The translations under genes were made by a program, and so were the position numbers. DNA of 64,000 nucleotides. Origin: Cryptomeria japonica. Lineage: Eukaryota; Streptophyta; Pinopsida; Cupressales; Cupressaceae. Shown here piece after piece: positions 11,876-23,214 of the stretch. Every line of letters begins with the position of its first letter. The first letter of the stretch is position 1. Location: NCBI RefSeq assembly GCF_030272615.1, contig NC_081407.1:102963897-103027896 (forward strand), written 5' to 3'. Under the pieces are notes generated by a model. That model was not told the origin of the DNA. It was given only the letters and a program-made list of their open reading frames with translations, and did not search any database.

Positions 11876-12205
11876 AAACGGGGGCCCGTTTTCAAAAAAT
11901 GGGGGCTCTTTTTTGCTTTAGGCCCCCAAGGCCAAAAGTATCAAGGGCCCGAGGCGAAACTAAATAGGCCCCCATTTTGTTCTCAAACAAGGGCCCACTT
12001 GAAAACAAAATGGGGATCCGTTTTTAAAAAATGGGCCCCCGTTTTAAAATCCAATTTTACCCATTTTTTCAAGAGCATTTTTTCATTTTTGGACAATAAT
12101 GGTAATTTTAGGAATGGGCTCCCATTTTCAAAACAGGGGCCCATTATTTATATAATGGGCCCCCGTTTAGAATGGGCCCCCATTTTGTAAACGGGGGCTC
12201 GTTCT
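11876..12205. repeat. Cluster of about twelve GGGCCC-type motifs on both strands
   Basis: Variants of AATGGGCCCCCGTTTT and its reverse complement recur at roughly 20-40-bp spacing. The best pair, 12131-12147 and 12152-12168, forms a 17-bp stem with one mismatch and a 4-base loop. The motifs are sharply GC-rich inside AT-rich sequence. Confidence 0.8.
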
Positions 12206-13038
12206 ATGGAAGTTGATTGCACAACCCACCACTTTCCTTGGGATTAGGTCCAGGATAGGCTTGGGATGGCCACACCTAAGATATGGACCTACAAATTTAA
12301 ATCTCCATAAACGAAAGCACAAATATGAACTTCTGAAATATTTTATGTGTCTCTAATTAGAGAATTTTTATACGAAATTAAAACCCATTTCAGATTATAC
12401 TATCTAAATTCTAAATATGTAACTTTTTAAAAAAACTGATCATTTTAACTATTTTTCATTTAATTTATACTAAATCGGGTCCATAAACTTGAAATATTAA
12501 CTAATTTTGTTAATTTAATAACTTTTTATTTTAATGAATTTTGAAAAAAAAATATATGTCATTGATCTACACAAAATTATTTTTCTATTTAAAAAAAAAA
12601 ATCAAAAAATTTTAACTTTACGTCAAATTATGTTGGTCGTACATGTCAAATTTTTAAAAAGATAATTACGGTCATTAAAAAATTAATTAAAAAAATATAT
12701 TTTAAAAAAAAATACAAAAAAAAATGCTCATCAATCTTCAGTGTGTTACAAATCATTTCCCAAAATGGTTTGAGAAAATAATTTTAATTGTGTCAAAAAG
12801 TGTGGGTCGTACACATGCATGGTATGGTCCTGAAACAACCATTTTTAAAACATAGTTCTTAGAACTCTATTCAAAAAGTTATTTTTTATTATGTGGGTAT
12901 TAAAATAAATTATATATTTAGAAAGTAGACTCAGAGGGTTATCTTTTATATTCCAAACTTTTTCCAAGATTCAATCTCCAAGTGTTTCAAAATTTAAGCT
13001 CAAATGAGACAAAACTCAAAAAATCAGGGAAAACACTT

Positions 13039-13060
13039 CCACTTTTTGGCCAAAAAGTGG
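13039..13060. repeat. 22-bp perfect palindrome
   Basis: CCACTTTTTGG joined to its exact reverse complement with no spacer, just inside the right terminal repeat of the insert. Confidence 0.95.
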
Positions 13061-13083
13061 ACTCATCTTCTTGCACTGACCCA

Positions 13084-14188
13084 AGCCTCTTCTTGTTTTC
13101 TTTAGCTCATCTAAGGCACTAATGAGTTCTTCTTCAAGGTCTACTTCTCCTTCTTTCTCTTCCTTTTCTGCTTCTCCAGGTACCAGTACTTCTTGAGCCA
13201 TAAAAATATTTGTTGTGACTTCATCTCTACTGCAATAGTCATCTGAGGCACTTTCCTCATCTGTGGTATCATCTTCATGTATGTAAAGACTTCTCTGCTT
13301 TAGGTAGACATTTTTCTTCCTATCATTACTATATGATTTGCTACCACTTGATTGATCATCTTCATTCTTATCACCATAAGGACATTTAGTAGCAAAATGT
13401 CCAATCTTACCACAGTTAAAACATTTCAAAGGCAGCTTGCCTTTATATTTGCCTGAACATGTCTTGAGTCTTCTGATAAATTTTTCCATGATGTCATCAG
13501 AGTCTTCACTAGTTGCATCATGACAAGATTCTTCTTTTCCTTTTCTTGAAGTCTTAAATGTAGCTTCTTTCTTCACAACATTAGTACATGCAGTCCTCAT
13601 CTCATAAGCAGTTAGGGAGCCATACAACTCATCCATTGTAAAGACATTCAGATCTTTTGCTTCTTCTATTGCTCAGACCTTTGTATCATACTTAGATGTA
13701 AGAGATCTAAGTATTTTCTTCACTACCACCTCATCTTTTATTTCTTCTCCAAGCCCTCTAATGGTATTTGTTGTTTCATCAACCCTTTGGAGATAGTCAT
13801 CAATCTTCTCTTCATCTCTCATCTTCAAACCCTCAAGTTCTGCTCTCAACATCTGCAACTTGGCTTCCTTGACTTTAGCATCGCCTTCAAATATCTTCTG
13901 CAGCTTATCCCAAGTGTCCTTGGCAGAGGAGCAGTGCATGACTTTAACAAACTCATTATAAGACAACCCATTAAGAATGGCATTCTTAGCTTTAGCATTG
14001 TTCTCATATTCCTTCTTAGCATCTGGATTAATAGGGTGATTATTAGGGACTACATACCCATTCACAACTGACATCCATAGATCACAACCTAGAGAGGACA
14101 AATAGGTTTCCATTCTTCTACTCCAAAAGGCATAGTTGACACCATCAAACATAGGAGCTTTTAAGGAGGCAGATTCTTTTCTTTCCAT
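13084..14188 (-). pseudogene. E1 Gag N-terminal and capsid region with first CCHC knuckle
   Basis: I take the Met at 14186-14188 as the start because the open frame upstream runs into the PBS and LTR. MFDGVNYAFWSRRMETYL matches the start of the UBN2 Gag domain. KDTWDKLQKIFEGDAKVKEAKLQ and LRSLTSKYDTKV follow at the usual distances. One in-frame TGA near 13671 interrupts it, after which the same frame continues to a CCHC knuckle (CFNCGKIGHFATKC) near 13390 and an acidic tail before the insert at 13083. Gag forms the virus-like particle in the cytoplasm. Confidence 0.9.
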
Positions 14189-14250
14189 TGTGAACACTTG
14201 ACAGGATCTACCCAAGCTAGAGAATTCTTTTGACAAAACAGGGTACCTAG

Positions 14251-14263
14251 GCTCTAATACCAA
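14251..14263 (-). other. E1 primer-binding site
   Basis: On the minus strand this reads TTGGTATTAGAGC, one base off the copia site complementary to the 3' end of initiator methionine tRNA. One base (14264) separates it from the LTR. Confidence 0.9.
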
Positions 14264-14264
14264 T

Positions 14265-15989
14265 TGTTGGACACAATGGATCACTGAGAGGGGGTGAATC
14301 AGTGATTTAAACTCTTTTCCTGCAACAAGGATATACTAGTAATATATAAAACAAACTAAGTGCTAAGTAGTAGCTCAAACAGTGCAAACAAGGTTTGTGA
14401 ATGGACTTTCTAAAACATCAATATACCACATGCACAAAGATGCAACACACAACACCAGATATATACAAGGAAAACCCAATGTGGGAAAACCTCAGTGAGA
14501 ATAGCTACTGGAGATATTCTTCTCCAATCCAGCCTCACAATAAATCTCGAATTACAATATTTAGGGTACCAACCCCTCATTTATGAGCACCAACCCTTGC
14601 ACAATTTATAGGCTACAACCTAAAGGAGCTACAACCCCTGCACTAAGCTATAACTTAGTGAAAAGAAAATAAAACTCAGAAATACAAATTAAATCACTAT
14701 TGCGGATGAATTTTTGCAACCTTACAATATTCTCCTCTATCAGTTTCACCCTCATCGGTCTATATTCTCTCCACCCACTGTGCAACTTGACTTTGTTGAT
14801 AACTTTTCTAAATCCCATCTTACAATATCTTTTTACCTTCAACTCACACTTGATCACTCTTAATCAAGCATAGCTTTTGCCAGTTGGTCACCTTTGTGTG
14901 CAATGCACACTCCACTGGTTGTTCCTTACACCGGTTTACTCTACTTCTCCTTAACAATCAGTTCTTCACTCATAAACACTTGAAGTTTTTATCTCTTCAG
15001 CTCTTAGATAGCAATTTTACACTTGTCTTCACTCTGCAGCAGCAACAATCATAGTCTCTAGTCAACATATTTAAACTTGAGCTTTCTCGCCAAGAAACAA
15101 TTCAAACTTAGGGCAATTAGGGTTTCGTACACCCGACAAAATATGCATGAGATCCGATCCAGTCTGTTTTGGATCAATCACATGTATTTGAGGAATGCAT
15201 CTATACACATTTTCCATTTTCTAATGCATACATGCTAAATATAGCAATCTTGTCCATGATTTTCTGCCTTGAAATCTGTCGAATCATAAAAAGCCCAGTT
15301 GTTTCCTTCTCGAGGTCTTCTTGCAGTCTGGTATCTTTTCTTCAATCTAGGTGCCAACTACTCCTTGATCTTTCTCTGTCATTCTTCCTTCCTCGAGTCG
15401 CATAAGTCTTTTATTGTTCCATGATTTGTGGTTTTTTCATTTATGTCAACTTGTTGTTTCAACCACCACGTCGATGGAGGCTTCACCGACCTGTGCATGT
15501 TTGCCACCTTAGCTCCACACGACATCACAATGGTCATACACTCAGCTCACCAACAGAAGGTCAATTTACACTTGAACATTCAAAAAACTCATACCGGTAC
15601 AAGCCTTTACTGGTGAGACCTTCTTCTCCTGCTAACCAGTAGTGCACACTACACTTGTAGCCTATCATCACCTCCAGTGATTTGTAATTACTTTCAACAT
15701 TCTGCCTCTTCATCATAAATATGTAGCCAACCTCCAGACTAGTTTATGTTCTACCGGTTATCACTCAACATTCTCACACACGTGCATCTCACCTCATACC
15801 AGTGAAGTCACTAATAGTGTCAATAACTATTTGTCTTCCATACCAATTGACAAGCCTTCATGATAATCTTCTCAATACCTTATTTGTCTTTCACCATACT
15901 GGTACACTCTTCTTCATACCAGATGACATACCTCTATCGGTAGTGTGCCTGCAATACCGATTGACATCAGTGACAACTCAATGCCAACA
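14265..15989 (-). repeat. E1 5' LTR (right copy)
   Basis: The 1725-bp copy starts TGTTGG and ends CCAACA in window orientation. It is next to the PBS and so is the upstream LTR of the minus-strand transcript. It keeps a segment at about 14453-14535 missing from the left copy. The AATCA target duplication follows at 15990-15994. Confidence 0.93.
14604..14611 (-). promoter_or_regulatory. Candidate TATA box in E1 5' LTR
   Basis: CTATAAAT on the minus strand, in the LTR that would drive gag-pol transcription; conserved in the other LTR at 6129-6136. Confidence 0.5.
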
Positions 15990-15994
15990 AATCA

Positions 15995-16334
15995 TTTCAC
16001 ATGCCTTGAGTTAATGCACTTGCATCTTCAAAATGTTTTTATCATACTTTTCTTTCTTATATTTTAGAAGCTCTTATTAATTTTTAGACAATCAAATTTT
16101 GATAATTAGCAGGCTTCCACCAACATTCTCTTGCTCTATCTATCTCACTCTTTTTAATCTCCCTCCAACTCTAGACCTATCTCTCTCCCTATATCACTCT
16201 TCTTATATCCAACAAGCGAAAGAAATGATAGAGGGAGAGGTAGACATGGAGGGAGTGAGGGACCTAGGGAAGGATGAGATAGAGAAGTGAGGGTAGAGAG
16301 AAGAAAATGAGAGATTTCATGAAGGGAGAGGGGT
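15995..16334. repeat. Host flank between E1 and E2: pyrimidine-rich then purine-rich tract
   Basis: After about 100 bases of unremarkable sequence, a CT-rich block (about 16120-16215) switches to a GA-rich block (about 16217-16339). The GA block is the left remnant of the purine satellite that resumes at 23210 on the other side of E2. No gene is seen. Confidence 0.7.
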
Positions 16335-16339
16335 AAGGG

Positions 16340-17613
16340 TGTTGAATATACCAACACAAAAGACAATTGATAGAGTGGGGGTGAATTAGTTTTGTAAAAT
16401 ATTAAACTTAATTTCTAAATCAGATATGCAACAACTTAACTTTAACACATAATCCACAGAAGAAAAAAAAATGAACATCAAACATCAAACACAACATGCA
16501 CAATGAGACACCAAATTTTACGTGGAAAACCTTATTAGGGGAAAAACCACAAAGAAGCTATTCTCAAGATATAAACACATGTTAGGGTGACACCAATTAA
16601 GGTGATTTTTACAAAGAAAGGCATACTACCTGAGAGAAGGAAAGAAGAGGCTCACTATCAAAATGAAGAAGAATAAAAGAGAAAGAATTCACCACAAATG
16701 CACTTCTACAACTATAAGTTCTATAGATACTTTTGGCTCACTGCTTTCAATAGCTAACACATGAAAGCTCACATAGCTCAGCCATTTTCACCAACTCAAC
16801 ACCAACTATCAAACTGTTAGGAAGATAGATCCTCTTTCATACACCTTCATCACATCTTACTTTCTTTTTTCCATATACACACACTCTCACACACCCACAC
16901 ACACACACACACCATTTACAATGCCTAAGAATTAATATATATAATCTTCTCAAATGCAAAAACTCCCAAGGTTGGCTAAGCAACTTAGCCAAGCACAATT
17001 CAATTAAGGTTAGCACTAACCATTTTGTGGTGGAGAAGAATGTAAAGTGGACCACAACACATCTTAATCAGAACCAAAAGAATCATCAAACACATTATAC
17101 AAAATTCCACAATCATCAGAGAAACAAAGTGTAAACACCTGAGGTCAGACAAACCTAGAGTAAGTAAACACCATCAAACTTGAAAACCATGCTTCTAAAG
17201 CCCAAGAATGCATGCCAATTGAATAGAATGAAGCTAAGGAAATTATCATCCTAACTCCAAAAACACAATGCTAGAAACCATAACACAAAGAAATGTGGAG
17301 CATACATTTCACATGGAAATACTATCAAACACTGTCAATTATACTGGTAAACACAACTTCCTCATCATAGCAATCCGGAGAACCAAATATAAAATATAAC
17401 ATCTCCTAACATAGCTTAGCAACATGTCCAAACCACAAGAATAGATATACAACATAGAAGATATGTAGAGAAAATTACTCAACACAACTATACAATAAAA
17501 TGAATAACACTTACACCAAACAGTCACTAATGACAACCAAATCATGTTTACATCAAGACAAAATCACATTGACATCAATGACATTTTAACTTATTATGAT
17601 GAACCTTGCAAGA
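16340..17613 (-). repeat. E2 3' LTR (left copy)
   Basis: The 1274-bp LTR starts TGTTGAATAT. By alignment with the right copy it ends at 17613, where the expected CA is mutated to GA. It contains a (CA)n-rich stretch near 16876-16912. Confidence 0.88.
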
Positions 17614-17628
17614 ATCTCCCCCTTTGTC
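17614..17628 (-). other. E2 polypurine tract
   Basis: The minus strand reads as a purine tract ending AAAGGGGGAGAT against the LTR boundary, as in E1. Confidence 0.8.
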
Positions 17629-17899
17629 ATTGTTGCGAACAAAAATGATAACAACCCTCATACTACAAACAAGAAACTAGTCCATGTTCTCTTCCCTTGC
17701 TAGACATTGAAAACTCTCAGGATTCTCTCCACCTTTTCCATCAAGGGCAAAGCTGAAATATCATTCTTCTCAATTCTTCAAAACTTACAACTGTACCAAG
17801 CTCCCCCTAAGAGGTAGCAACAACTCATTAGTCTAGAACAGTAATGTTCATGAAGTTTACTAGGCTAATGCATCTCTATATGCATTTAGTTCAAAAAAG

Positions 17900-18390
17900 G
17901 AGGGGCAATGACCCCCAATTTCTCCCGGAGATATTTAAAAGTATATTTAGCAAGAGTTTTATTTAATATATCATCAATATGTTCCTTTGTAGGCACATAA
18001 TCAAGTTTTACTTCATTCTTCGAAACTTTCTCCCTTTAGAAGTGATACCAAATTGAAATATGTTTTGTTTTTAAATGTAGCACTAGATTCTTAGAAATAT
18101 TTATTGCACTTGTATTGTCACAAAATATTCATCAAACAATATTCCAATGTCCTTCAAAGTTTGTTTCATCCATAATACTTGTGTACAAGAAGTAGCAATA
18201 GGAATATACTCAGGTTTCACGGTAGATGGAGATATTGAATCTTGTTTCTTACTTGACCAAGCAACCTAACGAGGTCCAAGGAAAAATGCACCTCCACTAG
18301 TACTTTTCCAATCATCCACACAACCAACCCAATCTGCAACTATGTAGGCAATCAAGGTGAAATTAGATCTTTTAGGGTACCATAGACCAT
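17900..18390 (-). pseudogene. E2 RNase H remnant
   Basis: The minus strand keeps DWVGCVDDWKSTSGGAFFLG and SSKKQDSISPST, followed by an IP-x-ATS-CTQVLWMKQTLKDI-like run. These are the recognisable order of copia RNase H, but stops occur within it and the first catalytic region is altered. It follows the reverse transcriptase and precedes the PPT. Confidence 0.75.
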
Positions 18391-18394
18391 AGTC

Positions 18395-19230
18395 TTATGT
18401 CCCTTTCAGGAATCTCAAAATTGCTTTCTCAGCAACATGTGACTCTCTAGGGTCTTGCTGAAATCTAGCCACAAGACATATTGTGTGCATGATATCCAGT
18501 CTAGTAGCAGTCATATATAATAAACCTCCAATCATTGATCTATATATGCTATGATCAGCCTCTAGTGATTCAATATCTTTGCTCAACTTACAACCAGTAG
18601 CCATAGGAGTACATACAACTTTAGAATTTTTCATTCCAAACATCTTCAACATTTCATTAACATACTTAGATTGTGAAATAAATATACCATCATTTTTCTG
18701 ATTAACTTGTAAGGCAAGAAAGAAATTCATCTCCCCAATCCTAGACATTTAAAACTCTTCTTGTATATCATTAGAAAACTTCTTACACATATCATCATTT
18801 CCACCAAAGATTATATCATTCACATAAACAACTACAATCAAGATGTCATTTTCTACATCCTTAAAATTGATATTGTTGTTTGTAGTAACCTTTTGAGATC
18901 CTTGCTTCAACAAATACCTATCAAGCCTTGAATACCAATCTCTTGGAGCTTGCTTTGGTCGATAGAATGCCTTCTTTAGTTTGCAGGCCATAGCCCGAGT
19001 ATTTGATAGATTGAATCCTTCTAGTTGTTCAATGCATACTTCCTCTTTTAGTTATCCATTCAAAAAAATAGACTTCACATCCATTTGATAGACCTTGAAA
19101 TCCTTGTGTACTACAAAAGCCAAAAACATTCTAATAGATTCCATTCTTGCTACAAGAGCATAAGTCTCCTCAAAATCTATTCCTTCTAGCTATGAGTAGC
19201 CTTTGTATACAAGTCTTGCTTTGTTTCTCA
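18395..19230 (-). pseudogene. E2 reverse transcriptase (RVT_2), catalytic motif altered
   Basis: From about 19230 downward the minus strand shows ARLVYKGYS, MFLAF, YQMDVK and FYRPKQAPRDWYSRLDRYL. At the active site it reads YVNDII, so the first Asp of the YVDD box is Asn. A second frame (18395-18748) continues with FFLALQVNQKNDGIFISQSKY, CTPMATGCKL and YRSMIGGLLYMTATRLDI. Several stops interrupt the upstream part. An enzyme with this substitution would not be expected to polymerise DNA. Confidence 0.9.
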
Positions 19231-19418
19231 CCATATGACCATCCTCATCCAGTTTTTTTTTTTCTGAAATACCCATTTAGTTCCTATCACATTCTTGTCA
19301 GTCAGTGTAGGGACAAGTTCCCAAGTCAAATTCTTCTAAATATGTTCCAATTATTATTGCATATCTTTCATCCAATACTCTGATCATTGCAAGTATCCTT
19401 CACTATTTTCAATTTTGT

Positions 19419-19856
19419 TTATGAAATTAAGCATAAATTCATTTGTTCTTCAATAGTTTTACTTCTAGTGATAACACCTTTGTTCTTGTATTCAATAACC
19501 TGCTTCTCTGAGTGATTCTTTTGCACATATCTAGGAGTCTTAGAAGAAATTTTCAGAGCATCTTCTTTATCATCATGTACCTGTATTTCTTCAACCTTTG
19601 CTTCCTCTGGTTTTCTAGTAGACTCATCATATTCATATCCAATTTCTGTAACTGTACTTTTTGAAGTGTCTTTATCAATTTTCACATTTGTTCTTTCAAC
19701 AATTCTTCTCAGTCTTTTATTATAACATCTGTAAGGTTTTCTTTTAGTGGAAAAGCCAAGAAAAATTCCATCATTAGCTCTTGTGTCAAACTTTCCTAAA
19801 TTTTCTTCATCTCTCCTAATATAGCATTTTCTTCCAAATACTCTGAAATATTTCAT
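19419..19856 (-). pseudogene. E2 integrase C-terminal region
   Basis: A 145-residue frame beginning MKYFRVFGRKCYIRRD and continuing with DGIFLGFSTKRKPYRCYNKRLRR, homologous to 9357-9722 of E1. It is followed by an acidic linker and ends QKNHSEKQVIEYKNKGVITRS, typical of the approach to reverse transcriptase. Confidence 0.9.
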
Positions 19857-19859
19857 AGA

Positions 19860-20560
19860 TGGATTCCTTTCATACCAAAGTCCATAAGATGTCTCCCCAT
19901 GATTTATTTTAATTTTTACTCTATTAAGAGTGTATATTGCATTGAGTATTGATTATTTCCAATAGATTTTCAATAAACACTATTCATTCATCATTGTTCT
20001 AGTAGCCACTTGAAGTGTTTTGTTCATTCTTTCAACTTCATCATTTTATTGAGGTGTCCTAGGAGAAGACAAGTGTCTTCTTATCCCATGATTCTCACAA
20101 AAGTTATTGAACTCATCAAAAGTAAACTCTCCACCTCTGCCAGATCTCAAGCATTTGATTCTTCTATCTATCTCATTCTCAACCATGACCTTAAATTTTT
20201 AAAATTTTTCTAGAGCTTCATATTTTTCTCTTAAGAAAGTAACCCAAGTCATTCTAGAGTAATCATCAATTAAGAGCATGAAATACCTGTCACTTTGTTG
20301 AATTCTAGTTCTGGTTAGCCCATTGTTCTTTAACATTGAAAGTTCTCCTTGTTTGTTTTCCAACTTGAAATTCGTTGCAAATAGTATTAATATGTTTTGT
20401 GATCTTTGGTAAATCTCTCACAGCTTGAATTCAATTGATCCTTACCAGATTATCAAAGTTAATGTGACACATGCTATGATGTCTTAACCAACTTTTAGTG
20501 ATATTCAGTAGGAAACAATATCCACCAACACTCTTCAACTAATATACATTTCCATTTGTC
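19860..20560 (-). pseudogene. E2 integrase core, heavily decayed
   Basis: Only fragments are legible on the minus strand: INFDNLVRI near the zinc domain, then CLRSGRGGEFTFDEF, then DEVERMNKTL. In the second motif the catalytic Asp is Gly (codon at 20139-20141). Stops and frame changes break the rest. Position between protease and the integrase tail confirms the call. Confidence 0.8.
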
Positions 20561-20616
20561 CTATTTCCAACACCAATAAAAGTTTCAAACCTTTTTTTAA
20601 TCTCACATTCATCATC

Positions 20617-20991
20617 CTAAAAACCAAGATTATATCTATTTTCATACATTTTACCAACACTCAAAAGATTATGATTCAAGCCTTTAACATAAAAAACTTT
20701 GTCAATATTATGTATCCCATCAAAGCTATTTGAACCAATTCCAACTATCCTAGTTGTCCGATCATCTCCAAATCCAGCAACTCTTCCATCAAATTTATCA
20801 AGTTTTACAAACTTGCTCTTATCACCGGTCATATGATTTGAAAATCCACTGTCAATAATACATTCATCCTTATCTCTTCTAGCATGAAAATCAAATACAA
20901 CAATACCTTCTGTTTTAGCAGTATCTTTCAAAGCTTTTTCTATCTGAACTTTAACAGGCTTAGCAGAACAATAATCTTCGTTTAGAGCCAA
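20617..20991 (-). pseudogene. E2 aspartic protease
   Basis: A 124-residue frame with DECIIDSGFSNHMTGDKSKF (catalytic Asp-Ser-Gly intact), then FGDDRTTRIVGIGS and FYVKGLNHNLLSVGKMYENRY. These are the copia protease and its C-terminal boundary. It would process Gag-Pol. It is in a different frame from the zinc-knuckle segment just upstream. Confidence 0.9.
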
Positions 20992-21660
20992 GAGAAAACA
21001 TTCACTTTCTTCTTCATAATCAGATTTGAATCATTAGAGATATTATCATCTTCTTTAACATAATAAGCCCTCTTATTGAATTTTCCTTTGACTTCTTTAT
21101 TCTTTTGATTTGCAATTCTGTCAGGAGATCTAGAAGCATAATGACCAATCTTTCCATAACTGAAACATTTAAAGGGCAATTTACATTTGTACTTTCAGGT
21201 TCCTTTCTTCATCAAACTCCCCATCTCTTTCTGATCTAGTAGCCTTGAATGTTATTTATGTTCTCACTCTAGTAGTACCAAATTATCTCATCTCAAAAGC
21301 AATAAAAGAGCCATACACTTGAATTCTCTAGTGTACTTATTCTTATTATGTGATTCTTCTATTGCAGAAACTTTAGAGCTATAAGTTTTAGTAAGAGTTA
21401 TAAGTACCTTCTTCACAACTTCATCTTTCAATAAGTCACCTCCAAGTCCTCTGATCTTATTTAAAACATCATCTATCTTCTGTAGGTAGCTATTTATATT
21501 GTCTTCTTCCATCTTCATGCATTCATACTTAATCTTAGCATTCTGAAACTTACCTTCTTTAACAATATCATCTCCTTCACAAGTATTTTCTAATTTATCC
21601 AAAAATTCATAAGCAAATCCCAAAGATACAATCTTTGTCAATTCTGATTTAGAAAAAGCA
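20982..21660 (-). pseudogene. E2 Gag capsid region and degenerate zinc knuckle
   Basis: Two frames cover Gag. The first (21288-21641) has AYEFLDKLENTCEGDDIVKEG, NINSYLQKIDDVLNKIRGLGG and VLITLTKTYSSKVSAIEES, the UBN2 capsid pattern. The second (20982-21179) has CFSYGKIGHYASRS, a CCHC knuckle in which the second and last Cys are Tyr and Ser. The N-terminus between 21660 and the PBS is too broken to follow. Confidence 0.85.
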
Positions 21661-21909
21661 CTAAAGATAGCATACCTTTCCTTTTCATTGTCTTAAATAT
21701 CCTTGATCTCATCCGGAGTGTTCGCCCCAGTCTACAGTTTAAAATACTTCCTAGTAACAGACTTCCATACTTCATAGCCAAGAGAAAACAATTAACCTTG
21801 CATCTTCACTTTCTAGAAAGTATAGTCAAATCCATCAAACTTAGGGATTGTCAATTTATGCACCATCAAGATCTCCTCAAGCACTTAAACTCTTCTCCAA
21901 GGAACCAAA

Positions 21910-21922
21910 GCTCTGATACCAA
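21910..21922 (-). other. E2 primer-binding site
   Basis: The minus strand reads TTGGTATCAGAGC, the exact copia site for initiator methionine tRNA, one base from the LTR. Confidence 0.93.
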
Positions 21923-21923
21923 T

Positions 21924-23209
21924 TGTTGAATATACCAACACACAAGACAACTGACAGGGGGGTGAATCAATTGTATAAAATCTTAAATTTAATTCCCAAA
22001 TCAGATTTGCAACAACTTAACTTTAACACATAATATACAAAAAGAAATGAACATGAAAAATCAAACACACCCTGCATAATGAGACACCAGATTTTACATG
22101 GAAAACCCTATCAAGGGAAAAATAATAGAGAAGATATTCTCAAGATATAAACGCTTGTCAATGTGACATTGATTAAGGTAATTTTTAAAAAGAAAGGGTC
22201 ACTACCAGATGGTCACTGCCTGGGAGAAAGAAAGAAGAGGCTCACTATTGAAGGTCTCACTTCCAAAATGAAGAAGAATAAAAGAGAAAGAATCCACCAC
22301 AAATTCACTTCTACAACCACAAGATCTATAGATACCTTTGGCTTACTCTTTTCAATAACTAACACATGAAAGCTCACACAACTCAACTCTTTTCACCAAC
22401 TCAATACTAGCTATCAAAACTATCGGGAAGATTTATCCTCTTTCATACACCTTCATCACATCTCACTTTATTTTACCCATATACACACACACACACACCA
22501 TTTATAATGCCTAAGAATCACTATATTTATCTTCTCAAATTCAAATTCTCCCAAGCTCGACTAAGCAACTTAACCGAACACAATTCAAATTAAGTTGGCA
22601 CTAAAGATTTTATGGTAGAGAAGAATGCAAAGTGAACCACAACACATCTTGTAATCAAGACCAAAAGAATAATGAAACATGTTATACAAAAGGACATAAT
22701 CATTGGAGCAACAAAGTAGAGTGTAAACACCCGAGGTTGACCAAACCCAAATTAAACACCATTAAACTTGAAAAGAATGCTTTTGAAGCCCAAGAACATG
22801 TGCCAACTAAATAAAATGAATCTAAGGACATTATCATCCTAACTTGAAAAATACAATGTTATAAATCATAATGTGGAGAAATGTGGAGCATTAATTTCAC
22901 ACAAAAATATCGTCAAACACTATCAATCATACTAGTAAACACAACTTCCTCATCATAGCAATCCATAGCACCAAGTATAGAATATAACATCGCCAAACAT
23001 ATCTTAGCAACATGTCCAAACTACAAGAATAGATATACAACATAGAATATATATGGAGAAAATTACTCAATACAATTGCACAAAAAACTCAATAACACTT
23101 ACACCAAGCAGTCCCTAATGATAACCAAATCATTTTTATATCAAGACCAAAGCATGTAGACATCAATGACAACACATAATTTCAGCTCATTCTCATTAAA
23201 CTTGCAACA
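21924..23209 (-). repeat. E2 5' LTR (right copy)
   Basis: The 1286-bp LTR starts TGTTGAATAT and ends GCAACA. It is followed by the AAGGG target duplication at 23210-23214. A TATAAATG string is kept on the minus strand near 22500 in this copy but mutated in the left copy. Confidence 0.9.
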
Positions 23210-23214
23210 AAGGG

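Larger units (their letters stand above)
11810..13083. mobile_element. TIR-bounded 1.27-kb non-coding insert in E1 gag
   Basis: The insert splits a Lys/Glu-rich part of gag. Its ends are imperfect terminal inverted repeats: 11810-11832 (starting TGGGTAAGTGCAAG) and the reverse complement of 13061-13083 (starting TGGGTCAGTGCAAG) match at 19 of 23 positions. Inside there is no coding frame, only a cluster of GGGCCC-type hairpin motifs (11876-12205) followed by AT-rich DNA. No clear target duplication was found; the flanks 11791-11809 and 13085-13104 look alike, but both come from similar Lys/Arg codons. It is probably a MITE-like non-autonomous DNA element; superfamily unknown. Confidence 0.6.
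5846..15989 (-). mobile_element. E1: near full-length Ty1/copia LTR retrotransposon
   Basis: A 10.1-kb element with two long LTRs (5846-7517 and 14265-15989), both beginning TGTTGG and ending CCAACA, flanked by perfect 5-bp target duplications AATCA (5841-5845 and 15990-15994). The PBS lies beside the right LTR and the PPT beside the left, so it is transcribed on the minus strand. Domain order is Gag with CCHC knuckles, protease, integrase, reverse transcriptase, RNase H; integrase before reverse transcriptase defines Ty1/copia. The coding region carries in-frame stops and several frame changes (protease, integrase tail, RNase H), plus an unrelated 1.3-kb insert in gag, so this copy cannot make an intact polyprotein. 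Confidence 0.95.
16340..23209 (-). mobile_element. E2: degraded Ty1/copia LTR retrotransposon
   Basis: A 6.9-kb element with LTRs 16340-17613 and 21924-23209, flanked by perfect target duplications AAGGG (16335-16339 and 23210-23214). The PBS is beside the right LTR and the PPT beside the left, so coding is on the minus strand. Remnants of Gag, protease, integrase, reverse transcriptase and RNase H occur in copia order. All are broken by stops and frame changes, and key residues are changed in the zinc knuckle, integrase and reverse transcriptase. It resembles E1 in motif wording but has different, shorter LTRs and is a separate, older-looking family member. Confidence 0.93.

Noticed and set aside
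11791-13104. The CCTCTT-TTCTTTA-like flanks of the TIR insert considered as a target duplication
   Set aside because: They match imperfectly and both encode Lys/Arg-rich Gag codons, so similarity may be chance.
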